A DNA stretch of 21,797 nucleotides, from assembly GCA_004151065.3 (NCBI GenBank), contig NWUY0300003268.1:18775-40571 (forward strand), read 5' to 3'. The notes under the pieces are model-generated. The model did no database searches. It was not told the origin of the DNA and worked only from the letters and a program-made list of their open reading frames with translations. Every line of letters starts with the position of its first letter. The stretch's first letter is position 1. The translations under genes were made by a program, and so were the position numbers. Of this stretch, positions 9,495-19,640 are shown piece after piece. The stretch is from Larix sibirica (taxonomy: Eukaryota > Streptophyta > Pinopsida > Pinales > Pinaceae).

Positions 9495-9972
9495 TGTATG
9501 TTGAGGAGAGGAACCACTCCAATGATAAATCTAGATTATTGATATTTGAATAGTTGGAGTTGTTCAATTTCCAATTGTTAAGTATGAAATTACCTCCCAC
9601 ACTTAAGCAAGACATATTTGGCCTATGAGGGAAAGATTCAGTTTGTAGTTGTGTTGGTGGATAAAGGAGGTAGGTGAAAAGAGTTTTCCTATAGCATTGT
9701 AGTTACATGAAGAGTGGATATAGTAGTGCTGATCCTCTAGAAGTGAGATACAGTAGCAACTTCTTAAAATTGTTCTAATGGGCTTGAGAGCTTGGCCTTA
9801 AATATAAGAGATTAGATATCTTAGAGATATATATTTCTTTGTTTCTTTTGTGTATTTCTAATTGTTAAATTAAAATTATCACTATGGTTATCATTATGTT
9901 TGAATTCCTGAGTTGTTTGTTGGTATTTCCAGGTTGTATGTCTGGCTTGCAGGGAGGTAAAGTTCGTCTACA
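9495..9972 (+). repeat. 3' LTR of the gypsy element
   Basis: This is a direct repeat of the 5' LTR, beginning TGTATGTTGAGGAGAGGAAC and ending near CTACA. It lacks the internal duplication seen in the 5' copy. The AATAAA of the 5' copies is degraded here to AATATAAG. Many substitutions and small indels relative to the other LTR show an old insertion. Confidence 0.7.
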
Positions 9973-10921
9973 TTAGTATGATTTATTCTGCCATGAGAAA
10001 TTGAGAGCTTCTAAGATGACATTGTGCATTTTCATGAGGTAAAGAAAACTCAACTAGCACTTATCTATGCTTTTATATCATGTTAATTTGTTTACGTTAA
10101 TAAAGCATGCATTTTATTGGTTAAACTAGCATATTAGTCTTGATGTTATGATTTGTTTAGTGAATTATTGTGCAGCCAATATAGTATAAGTATTTTGTTA
10201 AGCTGGGAAAGATCTTATGTCAAATGCATGCAAGGCCTTCATATGCAGAAAATTGAATGAAGAAGAAGATTCACAAGTGAGGATGAAGGAGAGTGGATCC
10301 AAGCTTGAAACACCTTGCAAGGTGTAATGAACCCCGGGGTTATCAAAGGGTCTTAGGTACATATAATTATATCTCTAGGCATAATTAGAATATTTTAGCA
10401 TAGCGGAATAATTTNAATAGTATGTTATTTTCTCGTGGTTGAAAAAAAAGTTGGACAAGGCATTTATACTACCTTAGTAAGAACGCTCAAGTGTCACTTC
10501 GAGACATAGTTACTCAAAATCTTTAATAAGATGCTACCTCAAAAGGAACAAAATTGGAATGTAATGTCACTTAGTAGGAGTGAAAATGGCTTGTCATTCA
10601 AGTTTAAAAAAAAATCATTTTAATTTAATCATTAAATATCACTTTAGTTGAATTAAATCTTGGTTAAAAAAAATTATGTTTTTGTAAAGATTAATTTGTA
10701 TTTATTTCTAAAATGATTCAACGTAGCTGATATAGTCTGGAACAAGGATAATTGGGTTTCATTTGAATTTATAAAAAATTATAAATTAAATTATATATTA
10801 ACATACCAGTAGGGATTGGTCCTATGCAACTTTTCCTTGTTTATAAATTAATCAGTTTCAAATATGAATTTGTAATATTTTAATACGACGTTTATTTATT
10901 GCACCCAGAGGTGTAATTGCT

Positions 10922-10983
10922 AGTAATATGAATAATAATAGTAATATGAATAATAATAATTGAAATAATAATTAATAAAAAAT
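10922..10983. repeat. AT-rich microsatellite with an 18-bp unit repeated twice
   Basis: AGTAATATGAATAATAAT occurs at 10922-10939 and again, without change, at 10940-10957. Less regular AATAAT-type sequence follows to about 10983. It is probably replication slippage in simple sequence. Confidence 0.8.
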
Positions 10984-11533
10984 ATCAATAAAACTTCAAA
11001 CTTATAGTTTAAATCACAATTTTTTTGAATACTTTTCCAATATATACATTTTTATACTAAATGTTAAACTAGTTAACATTATTCTTAGCAAATAAAACTT
11101 TAGCAATTACAAACCACCAACTAACGTAGGTGCAACGTCAAGGACATTGCCACCACGTGGCTCTTGTTAACATTACAGGAGTATGGGTATAGTTTAATCA
11201 ATCTTATAAAATTAATGAGATTTCTCTCATGAAATTTCTTTCAATTTCATTAAAAGAAACTAGGAGTACATTAAGCGAAATTATGCACATAAAATCTGAA
11301 AATCCTAGTAACGCCACTAAAAAAAGGTCAAAGTCTTGGTAATACCAAACCCATATGAGAAATCACAATTACTAAAGGCCAAAAAATAAGTTGTATTAAA
11401 GATGAAGAATAGAAAATACTAGAAGCTTTATTGGCCTCTGCGTTTGCACGAGGCATGTGCATTATATCTAACACACTCTTTAGTCAATCTTTGCTAGAGT
11501 ATGATTAACAACAAAGGAAAAACATTAAGCACC

Positions 11534-11553
11534 AACTATTTTGGAAAATAGTT
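11534..11553. other. short perfect hairpin
   Basis: AACTATTTT, a 2-nt spacer GG, and AAAATAGTT form a perfect 9-bp inverted repeat about 40 bases left of the apparent LINE start. It has no T-tract and no gene in front of it, so I do not call it a terminator. It may be chance in AT-rich DNA. Confidence 0.5.
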
Positions 11554-11593
11554 AGGCAATTCAGAGCTAAAGCACTCTAGTATTGTACAAACT

Positions 11594-11756
11594 TGAATGG
11601 CGACTGGGTTTTCGCAGAGTTGGTGGCTACTGGTCTTCAGGATTGGCGGACTGGACTAGCACACCAGTGCACAAGGTAAGGTCTCCCCAATACTAAGCCT
11701 TTGATGGTCTTAGTTTTGTTTTTTCTTCTCTGAGTTACCTTATCCTACTTGGTCGG
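11594..11756 (+). promoter_or_regulatory. 5' leader of LINE 1
   Basis: About 160 bases of higher GC content precede the first likely ATG of ORF1 and end in a pyrimidine-rich run. In LINEs the internal promoter lies in the 5' UTR. No specific promoter element can be named here. The left edge is approximate. Confidence 0.4.
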
Positions 11757-13801
11757 ATGGAGCCCAACCCTTACAGTCCCGGTGACAGTTTTCTTGGTTT
11801 TAACATCATCCTTATTTACTACAGACGATCTTCCCTCCCTACTACTCTAAGGTTCTATGTTTTCATTTGCCTTGTTTTCTATGCTGAGGACAGATGGAAA
11901 TATCCAGAGAGCCTTAGTGTACTGACCCACAGTTCATTAATAAGGCCCCGCTTTACGAGGAGGCTTCCCTACCCTCTTTTGCCACCTTTTACTCAACTCG
12001 GCCTTCTCCCGGAGACAAACGTCATTTTGTTCATGTTCCAGACTCTCAGTGCTTCCTTGGTTCCTTGGAGCGCTCTGGACTCTTCTTTGGCGAACCATCT
12101 ATTACGAAGGGCCCAGACTTAGGAGTCATCCTATCTGCTACTGGTAGAAAACGTGGAAGATGCGTTAAGAAAAACCAAGAGGTTAACTTGGATTTAGGTG
12201 AGGATGTACCTATGTTTAAGGTCTTTTCTATGTCTAAAACGACAATAGTTGGATGTTTCTGAGGAGGCAGTATGTCCCTCTCTACCTTATGGAAGTGGGT
12301 GGCTAACCAGTGGATATTTTTCGACTATAACCCACAATGTTTTGGTCTTTCCAAAGGATGGATGGGGGCCATACTCCAAACTACTAAGGATGTTAAGAGG
12401 GTCCTAGAAGGACACTCGTTTTGGGGGAAGACCCCCTTTAAAATTATATGTTGGTTCCCCACATTCGACACTCTTAGGGAGAAATTATACTCTCACCCCA
12501 CCTGGGTGAAGTTACTAGGGTTTCCTCCTGAACTATGGAGCCCTGAGATTTTTTAACTTGTCAATGCGACCCTAGGAGAATTCCTCCTAGCAGATGATAG
12601 CTTCAAAGTTAAGGGTAATATGGCGGTTGCTAAGATTATCATGGACCTTGATATTAGGGATGGCTTGCCAGATAAAATAAACATTTATAAAGTACCTTTT
12701 ACTATTGAACAAGAGCTAGACTATATTGGGTTGACATTCCGTTGTAACTGGTGTCATGCCTATGGTCATCTGGTCCAGGATTTCTCGATGCCTTTTGTTC
12801 GTAATTTTTGGAGGAATAAGAAGGATATGTTGTCGGACCCAGATGAGATATCGACCCCTATAGAATTCTATGATCCTCAGCATCTGAGCGATAGGACTGC
12901 CCCTAAGGTTTTGTCTCCCTCGGAGAAAATTATTTCATCGGGTCTAGACTGCCATATGGACTCCCCTTCTTTATTAGTGGATATTGCTTCCCCTTCAAAG
13001 CTCTCGAGGGAGTCCATTACATAGGAGGCAGCACTATCGTTGTTTGATTTTTTTGCTTCATCTAGCTTGACTGCTCTTCAGAAGGTTGACTTGGCGATGG
13101 TGTCTTTTGCTCTGGTTTTTACTTATATTACAGTCTTGGATGGTACCTTTTCTTTTGGTGCTGGTTTGCTGGATTCAAACGCAAGTGTATTGGTGGCTGA
13201 GCATTGGACTAATGTTTCTCTCTCTACGGGTGTTATTTGTGATTCATCATCTCCGGGTAAGATTATCTATGATTCCTCGGCTCTTGCGGTTTCTTTCGTT
13301 TTATCTACTCCTCCTTTCCATAGTCTCTCTCCATCCTTTAAATATTTTAACTATCTACCCAACCCAACTTCAGTCCCTATTGTACCCTTTTCCCCCACTC
13401 CCTCGACCCCTTTGTCATTATCTTCCCCTGCAATTGCCTCCCCTCGTTTGAACTCCCTGTCGACAACTTCTACTTATGATTTACCACCTATTCTTATTCT
13501 CACTCCCTCCTCCACTCACTTAGGTCACAAGCTTGTTTCCACTCATCCAAAACCCTCCTTTAGGAAGGCCAACACCTCACCTACGTATCACTTTAGACCT
13601 TTTTCGACCCAGAATAAGGGTGACCCCTTTGTAGTTGTTAAGGGGCTCTTCAGGTTTTGTGCAGGTAGTCCTAACCGATTACAGGGTCGTAGTTCTATCA
13701 TGGCGACAACCAGATCCCAAGCCATACTAGATGTCAGAGGTGGAAGGAAAAGAACCATCAAGGGGGCCTTAGCATGCACCCTTGTGAATCGGGTTCGCTA
13801 G
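11757..13801 (+). pseudogene. LINE 1 ORF1, nucleic-acid-binding protein (DUF4283-like, zinc knuckle)
   Basis: ORF1 proteins coat LINE RNA and help form the ribonucleoprotein that inserts. The ATG at 11757 opens a frame to 12122. From about 11930 on, the plausible coding frame is frame 2, so a frameshift lies near the N-terminus. That frame then runs to 13801 with only three stops: TGA 12260-12262, TAA 12554-12556 and TAG 13022-13024. The block from SLSTLWKWVANQWIFFDYNP through WVKLLGFPPELWSPEIF to MAVAKIIMDLDIRDGLPDKI matches the DUF4283 region of plant LINE ORF1. The zinc knuckle follows at 12743-12784 as CNWCHAYGHLVQD, with Phe in place of the last Cys. The C-terminal third is Ser/Pro/Thr-rich, as usual for this family. 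Total length would be about 650 residues. Confidence 0.8.
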
Positions 13802-16800
13802 TGTTGTCTCTTTCTTTGAATGTGAGGGGTTTGCGCCAAGCCCCTAAAAAATTGGCCCTGGAAAGAATTGTATCTTTGTACAATCTGGATGTTCTTTTAA
13901 TTTAGGAGACACTTGCAGCGGATGATTCAATAGTTATTGATTTAAAGACTCTCCTTCCTGGCTGGGATTTTATATCCCTGGATGTTGTTGGTCAGTCTAG
14001 CAGTGTTTTATCGGGATGGAAGGATCAATCTATTCCTGGTTATAATACTTAAATACAAATATATGGGCTTAACGTTCACTCTTTTAAATCTATATGGTCC
14101 ACACTTACACAAAGAAACCTTTTGGGATAATTTGTTTGAAGCAGGCTTTCACCAGGTGCATAATTTCATTCTGGCAAGAGACCTTAATTTCTCCAATGGA
14201 GAGAGAGATACCTAGGGATTAATGTACCACAAATATCCTGTGTCTGAGTATTTTGTTAGGAAGCTGGAAGAAGTTGGAATTTTTTTATCTCCCCCAGGTG
14301 GTGCTCAAACCCACCTGGAGGAACGAGAGAGCGGGTGATCAAGCTGTAGCAAAAAGATTGGATAGGTTTTTACTTGATGAAGGGATTTTGAATTTTGTAT
14401 CTATTGCTAAGCAATGGATTAGTTCTAGAGGTGATTTGGATCATTACCCAATCTTCATGGAGATTAGAGGGGATTTCTACAATCCCCCTTCTCTATTTAA
14501 ATTTGATGCAACTTGGCTCAAAGATGATGATTTCCTTCAGATGGTTAAAACAATTTGGACTCCTTTTGATCATCTCTCTCGGTGTTCGGTTGTTGTTCCA
14601 TTTTGAACAACCTTAAACGACTGAAAGCACATATGGTTCCTTGGTTGGAACATTGTAAAAAAATCAGAAGCAAGGAACTACTCGATCTTGAATCCCATTT
14701 GGACTCTTTTTACTCCATCTCAGTTGATCTTTTTACTTCAAAACAAAAATTTTAGATGATGGAACTAGAGAAAAATAGAAGGAAGTATTTGATTGACGAG
14801 GAAGCAAGTCTTCTCCTTAAAAGTCAAGCTAGTTGACTCAACAATGGTGACATCAATTCAAAGTTTTTTCATAACTATATTAAGCACCGGGAACACATCA
14901 ACTCAGTCTGGGAGATTGACGATGAAGAAGGGAAACAAGTCACTGGCTTCAACGACAATGCTAATGTGGGGGTGAGATACTTCTCGAATCTATTTAAGTA
15001 GGAACAAGGGGTTTCCTTAGCACCTATGCTTGAGACTATATCACTTTTTCCTTCCTTCATCTCGAAAGAGAAGAATGCAGCCCTCAGTGACCCTTTTTCA
15101 AAAGAGGAGTTATTGGTTCCTATGTCCTCAATGCATAGGGACAAGAGCCCTAGGCCAGATGGATGGCCTGTTGAATTTTATTTGGGTATGTTTGAGCATA
15201 TTAACGCAAACCTTTTGCAGGTGGTTGAAGAATCCAGACTGAAAGGGAGGATACTAGCAGCTTTTAATACTACTTTTCTCACTATGATACCAAAGATAGA
15301 TAAGGTGAAAAGAATGGAAGACCTACGCCCAATTTCTTTATGCAATTGTGTATATAAGTTGATTGTAAGTAAGTTGATTACAAAATAATGGGTATCCTCT
15401 CCAAAGCTATATTACCTTAACAATTTTCTTTTTTAGAAGGTCACCAAATTCATGACGCCATAGGCATTGCTCAAGAAGTACTGCATTTGGTAAAGACCTC
15501 TCGCTCTCCTATGGTGGTTATAAAAGTTGACCTGTCAAAATCATATGACAGGGTCAACTGGACCTATCTCGGATTGGTTCTCGCACAGATAGATTTTGAG
15601 CTGCAAATGATTAATTGGATCTTATCTTGTGTTCTATTAGCTAGTTTTGTGGTCCTCATCAATGGTTCGACATCCATTTTTTTCAGACCAGGTAGAAGGT
15701 TTAGACAACGCTAACTAGTGGAACCATTACTTTTTCTCTTGGTCATGGTAGGACTCAGTAGGATCCTCATGTATTCTAGAACCAATGGAGTGATCAAAGG
15801 TTTCAACTTTGGAGGTACAGTGGCCATCATGCACCTTCTCTTTGTCGACGATATACTACTTTTCTCATATAGAAGCAGAAGGGAGATCAATAAGATCAAA
15901 GCACTCTTAGTTCTTTTCACACAAGCTACAGGTATGCTTTGTAATCCACACAAATCCTCCCTGTCATTCCTCAATCTCCATACTGATTCTGTCGATTGGA
16001 TTTCTTCCCAATTCGATTTTGAAATGGATGATACTTTTGTTGGCTTAAATTATCTTGGGTTTTTTTTATCAAAACAAATGACTATAATTGTAAATATTGG
16101 GTGTGGCTCATAGGCATAATTCAAGGCAAGTTGAACTTTTGGTGCAACAAGTGGATGCCAAAAGCGGGTAGAGTGATTCTAATCAATTCTACCTTAAAAG
16201 GTATTCCGATGTTTTGGGTTTCTCTAACCGATGTTCCAACCAGTGTCCTAGATTATATTAGAAAGATTTGTTTTAATTTCATGTGGAGAAATAAGCACCT
16301 TGGAAGATCCTACCACTAGATATCTTGGACCAAACTTACCCTACCCAAAAATCTAGGAGGCTAGGGGCTCAAGCATCATCAGTGCTTCTCAAAAGCACTT
16401 GCAGCAAAAGGAATTTGTTGATTAGTGCAAGGTACTGGGATCTAGGTCAAATTCATTCATAGTAAGTACATGCTACCTTTGACAGTTTTGGAATGGATCA
16501 GAACTAGCCCGAAATCGACAAGGAATGCTTCAATAACGTGGAAGGTTATTATCTCTGCATTTGGCCTTATTGGTGACTGGATTATATGGAAAACTAGTAA
16601 TGGCAGGTATATCAGGATGGGGATTGATCCATGGATAGGTTTCTCCTTGTGTACAGACTGCCCATGGATATGATCAGTTCACTTATTGACAGGGATATTG
16701 TTTTTCTGTCATATATACAAGATCTGAACAATAACGTTGCGACCCAACAAGAATGGTATATGGACGACCAGCTGGGATTTGTGAATGAGCATAAAGAAAA

Positions 16801-17851
16801 ATGGGATTGTTTAATAAGGGACTTAAAAAAATGTCATCTTTACCTTGCTGAAGAACTAGATCAACTGATCTCGGCCAAAAATGAGGTTGAAGGCCCTTAT
16901 CTCCCAAATATTGGCTACCAGATCCTCAGAGAGGAGGAAGATCGTAGTGCACCTGCTTGGTGGAATTTGGTGGTTTGTCACTTCAACTACCTATTGAAGA
17001 AGAAGCTCTTTCTATGGCTCACATTGGATGGAAAAATTCATGTCTAGAATCATATTAGGATATTTATTGGCCTCGGACCTAGCATATGCTCCTTATGCAG
17101 GATGGGAGAGGACTCCATTGATCACATTTTTATTACCTGTCCATACTTTTTATAAATGTGGAAGTTTGCTATCAAGATCACATGCATCAAGTTTTCTTAG
17201 CAAGGTGAAGATTTCTCTGAAGCATCCCAGTCTTGGATAAACAATCATACATACTCTGATTATAGATCACTTTCAGTGCTTATGATATTTGGGGCTTGGC
17301 TCGCTAGGAATAAAATTATCTTTCAGAATTTATCTATCCCTCCTCGTACTTACATAGCCAAGATTCTTGCCATCTTGGAACACTTTCCTCAATCCATTCA
17401 TGTTCCCCCAAAGTGGAAGATTACAATGGATATTTGTGACAGGAATAAGCCTTAGTGTTTCTTTGGTGGAGTTGTGCAAGGCCAACCCATTTTTTGAGGT
17501 ATTGGAGGCATTCTATACCTTTTTGAATGTCACTGGTGCAATCTTTCCTCCAATATTGGAGCTGCTACAAACAATAGAGCTGAATTGTTGGCAGCGTACA
17601 AAATCATCAAACTGGCTCTCATACTTGGTGTGAAGGCTCTCCAAGTCTACAAGGACTCCCTATTAGTCATAGAATGGTTATCAACCAAAAATCCTCCCAA
17701 GAATATTTATGCCAGGCCTCTTTATGATGTTATTTGCAAATCTCTTGCACTCTTTGAAGATATATCTTTTCATCATATTTATAGGGAGTGGAACTCTGAG
17801 GATGACCTTCTCTCCAAGCAAGCTCTTCAAATACCTACTAGTTGTACATAA
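13774..17851 (+). pseudogene. LINE 1 ORF2: endonuclease - reverse transcriptase - RNase H
   Basis: ORF2 nicks the target and copies the LINE RNA. The ATG at 13774 overlaps the end of ORF1 by 28 bases in another frame. Endonuclease: LSLNVRGLRQAP at the start, then LI-stop-ET at 13897-13911 (TAG for the usual Gln before the catalytic Glu), LNLYGP, ARDLNF (family GDLNF), KRLDRFL and GDLDHYPI (family SDH). Reverse transcriptase: KSPRPDGWPVEF near 15142, DLRPISLCNCVYKLI near 15320, KVDLSKSYDRVNW near 15523, and LLFVDDILLF at 15835-15864 with both Asp kept. C-terminal parts: CSLCRMGEDSIDHIFITC (zf-RVT-like, near 17084), then RNase H with NNRAELLAAY, VYKDSLLVIEWL and HIYREWNSEDDLLSK. The first RNase H Asp is Gly at 17465-17467. 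At least six frame changes occur (near 14040, 14290, 14600, 15388, 16085 and 16640) plus several stops. The ~1,360-residue length is normal for the family. Confidence 0.85.
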
Positions 17852-18157
17852 GTCTGGGAAACTAACAAAGACAATATAAATGAATATGATATGGGGCCAA
17901 GTCTGGATAACTAATATGCCCATGCAAATGGGCCATTAGGACAGTTAGTGGATGTTATAACTATCCTTTTTTTAGAAAACAAATCTATAGTCACATGTAA
18001 CTGTTTTTAGTATCCTCTTTTTGAAGAATATAGGAAGAATATAACATCTAGTATTGTAGATGGGCCTGTAATGGAAGACTATGCCAGAATTTTAAATGTG
18101 TGGCTTCATTACGTATGAACAATATGGTTCGATTTTAATAAAATTTGAGTTGTGATC
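17852..18157 (+). other. 3' UTR of LINE 1 with AATAAA
   Basis: About 300 bases of non-coding sequence follow the RNase H stop. An AATAAA polyadenylation signal lies at 18137-18142, about 15 bases before the terminal hairpin. The 3' UTR is where the element's reverse transcriptase normally recognises its own RNA. Confidence 0.6.
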
Positions 18158-18189
18158 TTTTTTCTTTGGAAAAAAAACCAAAGAAAAAA
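18158..18189 (+). repeat. terminal 12-bp inverted repeat (hairpin) at the LINE 1 3' end
   Basis: TTTTTTCTTTGG, eight A, then CCAAAGAAAAAA form a perfect 12-bp inverted repeat around an oligo-A loop. It lies ~15 bases after AATAAA and replaces a simple poly(A) tail. The second LINE has a closely related terminus on the opposite strand. It could be a true structured tail, or a tail-to-tail junction of two LINE 3' ends. Confidence 0.75.
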
Positions 18190-18715
18190 TGTTGAGTAAT
18201 AAGAAACTTAAATTTCTTAACTATATTGGAACTTCTTATTAATAATTTATTATTTTGCATTATTTTCTCGTGTTAGGAATAGCTTATTATTAATGTATTA
18301 TTTTTCATGATGTAGGTTTTAATAGAGTTTAAAAAAAAAGGTGCACAATACAATTTAGTATAAATGAAAAGTGTAATCTCCTTATTATATATTAAAATAG
18401 AAAAAAAATAGTCATAAAAAATTATTTTAATTATAGATTTTTCAAATATTTTTGTTTTTTTTGTTTTAAATATTTCGAACATTTCAAATTTTTATTTTTT
18501 AATAGATTTAAAATTAACATGATATGAAACCAATCTCATACCTCAAAGAATAGGTTAAATTTTTCATCTAACTTTTAAAAAAATGTAGCAAGGGATGGGT
18601 CCCTTGTACCATAAACAAGATAATCTCATACATCAATTTATTGCCTAACTTGACTATAACTAGTTAAACATGATCAAACTTTTGCTTAAAATATCTTTAA
18701 CACTTTGAGGTTGTA
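18190..18715. other. AT-rich spacer between two tail-to-tail LINEs
   Basis: About 525 bases, extremely AT-rich, with oligo-A and oligo-T runs. No domain is recognisable; the open frame at 18273-18482 (- strand) is low-complexity Ile/Lys/Phe-rich translation of AT-rich DNA and not a gene. It is the insertion-site DNA that separates the 3' ends of the two LINEs. Confidence 0.5.
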
Positions 18716-18738
18716 TTTTTTTTCCCAAAGAAAAAAAA
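18716..18738 (-). repeat. 3' terminal tail of LINE 2
   Basis: Read on the - strand this is eight T, CTTTGGG, eight A, which itself can fold on its T and A runs. It shares the TTTTTTCTTTGG core with the terminus of LINE 1. It marks the 3' end of the element and fixes its orientation. Confidence 0.7.
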
Positions 18739-19041
18739 TAATTTATTTATAGTATACAAAATTACATTCTGCATAATGCATGTGTACCATGCATTTCTTG
18801 TCTCTGGACCATGAGCCATTTCAAAAAATATCAGAGAAGAAGAAGAAATAACTTTCTATCTTCATAGATTTTCCAAAAATTAAATATGTCTATCAAAGAC
18901 CTTTCGAATAGGCACATGTCCATTATATTCAAGGCAAAAAAACATGTCTTATTGTAAGGCACATATCCATCTTATACCAAGGAAAAATATATGTCCGCAA
19001 GCTGTCCAAAATTTTGATTTTATCATATTGTTTACAAAGGA
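18739..19041 (-). other. 3' UTR of LINE 2
   Basis: About 300 non-coding bases between the RNase H stop at 19042 and the terminal tail, the same size as the LINE 1 3' UTR. The + strand open frame 18944-19198 crosses it and runs into the RNase H coding region on the other strand; it is a shadow. Confidence 0.55.
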
Positions 19042-19640
19042 TCATGGATTGCTACTAATCCCTTCTATTAACGGTCTATGGAAAAATTCGAAGAAGTCTT
19101 CATTCTGCGAGCTTGCCACTTTCCATTGTCCATATGATAGCAGAAGCCTGTCTTTTGAGAGTGAATCAACTATTGTATTTCTTTCCTTGTACACATGACG
19201 CCAAAAGAAGGTGTCAAAACTGTCTTTAAGCCGGACGATTTCTTCAACTAGAGAAAGGAGAAATAGGTTTTGACATCTCTGATTTATGTTTTCCCAATTT
19301 ATAACATTCTTTGAGTCACCGAAGATTTGTATTGAAGCACATTCTTTTTCCTTTGCAAAACATAGTAAAAGTTTTAATGACATAAGTTTTGCATAATTAT
19401 TTGACCCTTCTCCCAGGCCAATTTGGATTTTGAAGTATGAAGAATCTGAAAGGTACAGGATTGCCCCCCCGCTACACAGGTTGTTTTGTGAAGCCTCATC
19501 GAAAAAGGCCCAAGGTATGCTTTTGTTTATCATTTCAGGTTGAATAGTTCTAGGAGCGGGGGCATCTTTTTGCTGAGGGAAATGTGACAAGATGTCCACA
19601 ATGTAGTCGCGATGATTTCTAGAACCGATGACAAATCATG
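19042..19640 (-). pseudogene. LINE 2 ORF2 C-terminus: RNase H domain
   Basis: An uninterrupted frame of about 185 residues ends the ORF2 of LINE 2. It shows WAFFDEASQNN (first Asp), GGAILYLSDS, NNYAKLMSLKLLL, IQIFGDSKNVINW (third acidic residue, Asp) and HVYKERNTIVDSLSKD (last Asp). This is the plant retrotransposon RNase H pattern (RVT_3 type). The usual Glu after NNxA is Lys at 19387-19389, a single G-to-A change, so the active site is incomplete. The open length is unusual for so old a copy but follows from lack of stops by chance. It could be mistaken for a host gene; the zf-RVT and RT remnants directly upstream show it is LINE-derived. Confidence 0.8.

Larger units (their letters stand above)
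6742..9972 (+). mobile_element. Ty3/gypsy LTR retrotransposon, deleted for RT and integrase
   Basis: Two diverged direct repeats, 6742-7483 and 9495-9972, frame an internal region. That region begins with a primer binding site and then shows gag and protease remnants in the correct order. Both repeats start with TGTA and can end in a CA dinucleotide. The sequence between the protease remnant (ending near 9060) and the 3' LTR is only ~430 bases, and no RT, RNase H or integrase motif is visible in it. The element is therefore either a large internal deletion or a descendant of a non-autonomous gag-only type. No convincing 5-bp target duplication is seen (TTAAA on the left, TTAGT on the right). 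The similarity of GATTAAATGTA before both repeats leaves the left LTR edge uncertain by about 10 bases. Confidence 0.75.
9973..11593. other. AT-rich stretch without recognisable genes
   Basis: No coding similarity is visible on either strand. The stretch holds one ambiguous base (n at 10415), an 18-bp duplicated microsatellite at 10922-10957, and a short hairpin at 11534-11553. A CCACGTGG palindrome lies at 11153-11160. A rise in GC near 11594 marks the left edge of the LINE that follows. Confidence 0.45.
11594..18189 (+). mobile_element. near full-length plant L1-type LINE (LINE 1), decayed
   Basis: In order the element shows a moderately GC-rich 5' leader, ORF1 with DUF4283-like and zinc-knuckle parts, ORF2, a ~300-base 3' UTR with AATAAA, and a terminal A-rich hairpin. 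ORF2 holds endonuclease, reverse transcriptase, a zf-RVT-like motif and RNase H. Total length ~6.6 kb fits complete plant L1 elements. RNase H after the RT is a known feature of plant L1 lineages. There is no flanking LTR, which fits target-primed insertion. The left edge is inferred from the change of composition; no clear target-site duplication was found. Several frameshifts and stops in both ORFs mean it is not mobile by its own products. Confidence 0.85.

Noticed and set aside
11153-11160. CCACGTGG palindrome (plant G-box core)
   Set aside because: No gene or transcription start is close to it. One 8-bp site in 1.6 kb of empty DNA is not evidence of regulation.
13086-13451. 121-codon Leu-rich frame resembling a membrane protein
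   Set aside because: It is an out-of-frame reading of the Ser/Pro-rich C-terminal part of LINE 1 ORF1.
11585-18205. Possible target-site duplication of LINE 1: TACAAACTTGAAT on the left and TAAGAAACTTAAAT on the right
   Set aside because: The match is imperfect and made of AT-rich sequence; it does not exceed what can be found by chance.
19042-19599. Annotation as a host RNase H gene
   Set aside because: The zf-RVT-like motif and the reverse transcriptase lie directly upstream on the same strand in the LINE order, and one catalytic residue is changed.
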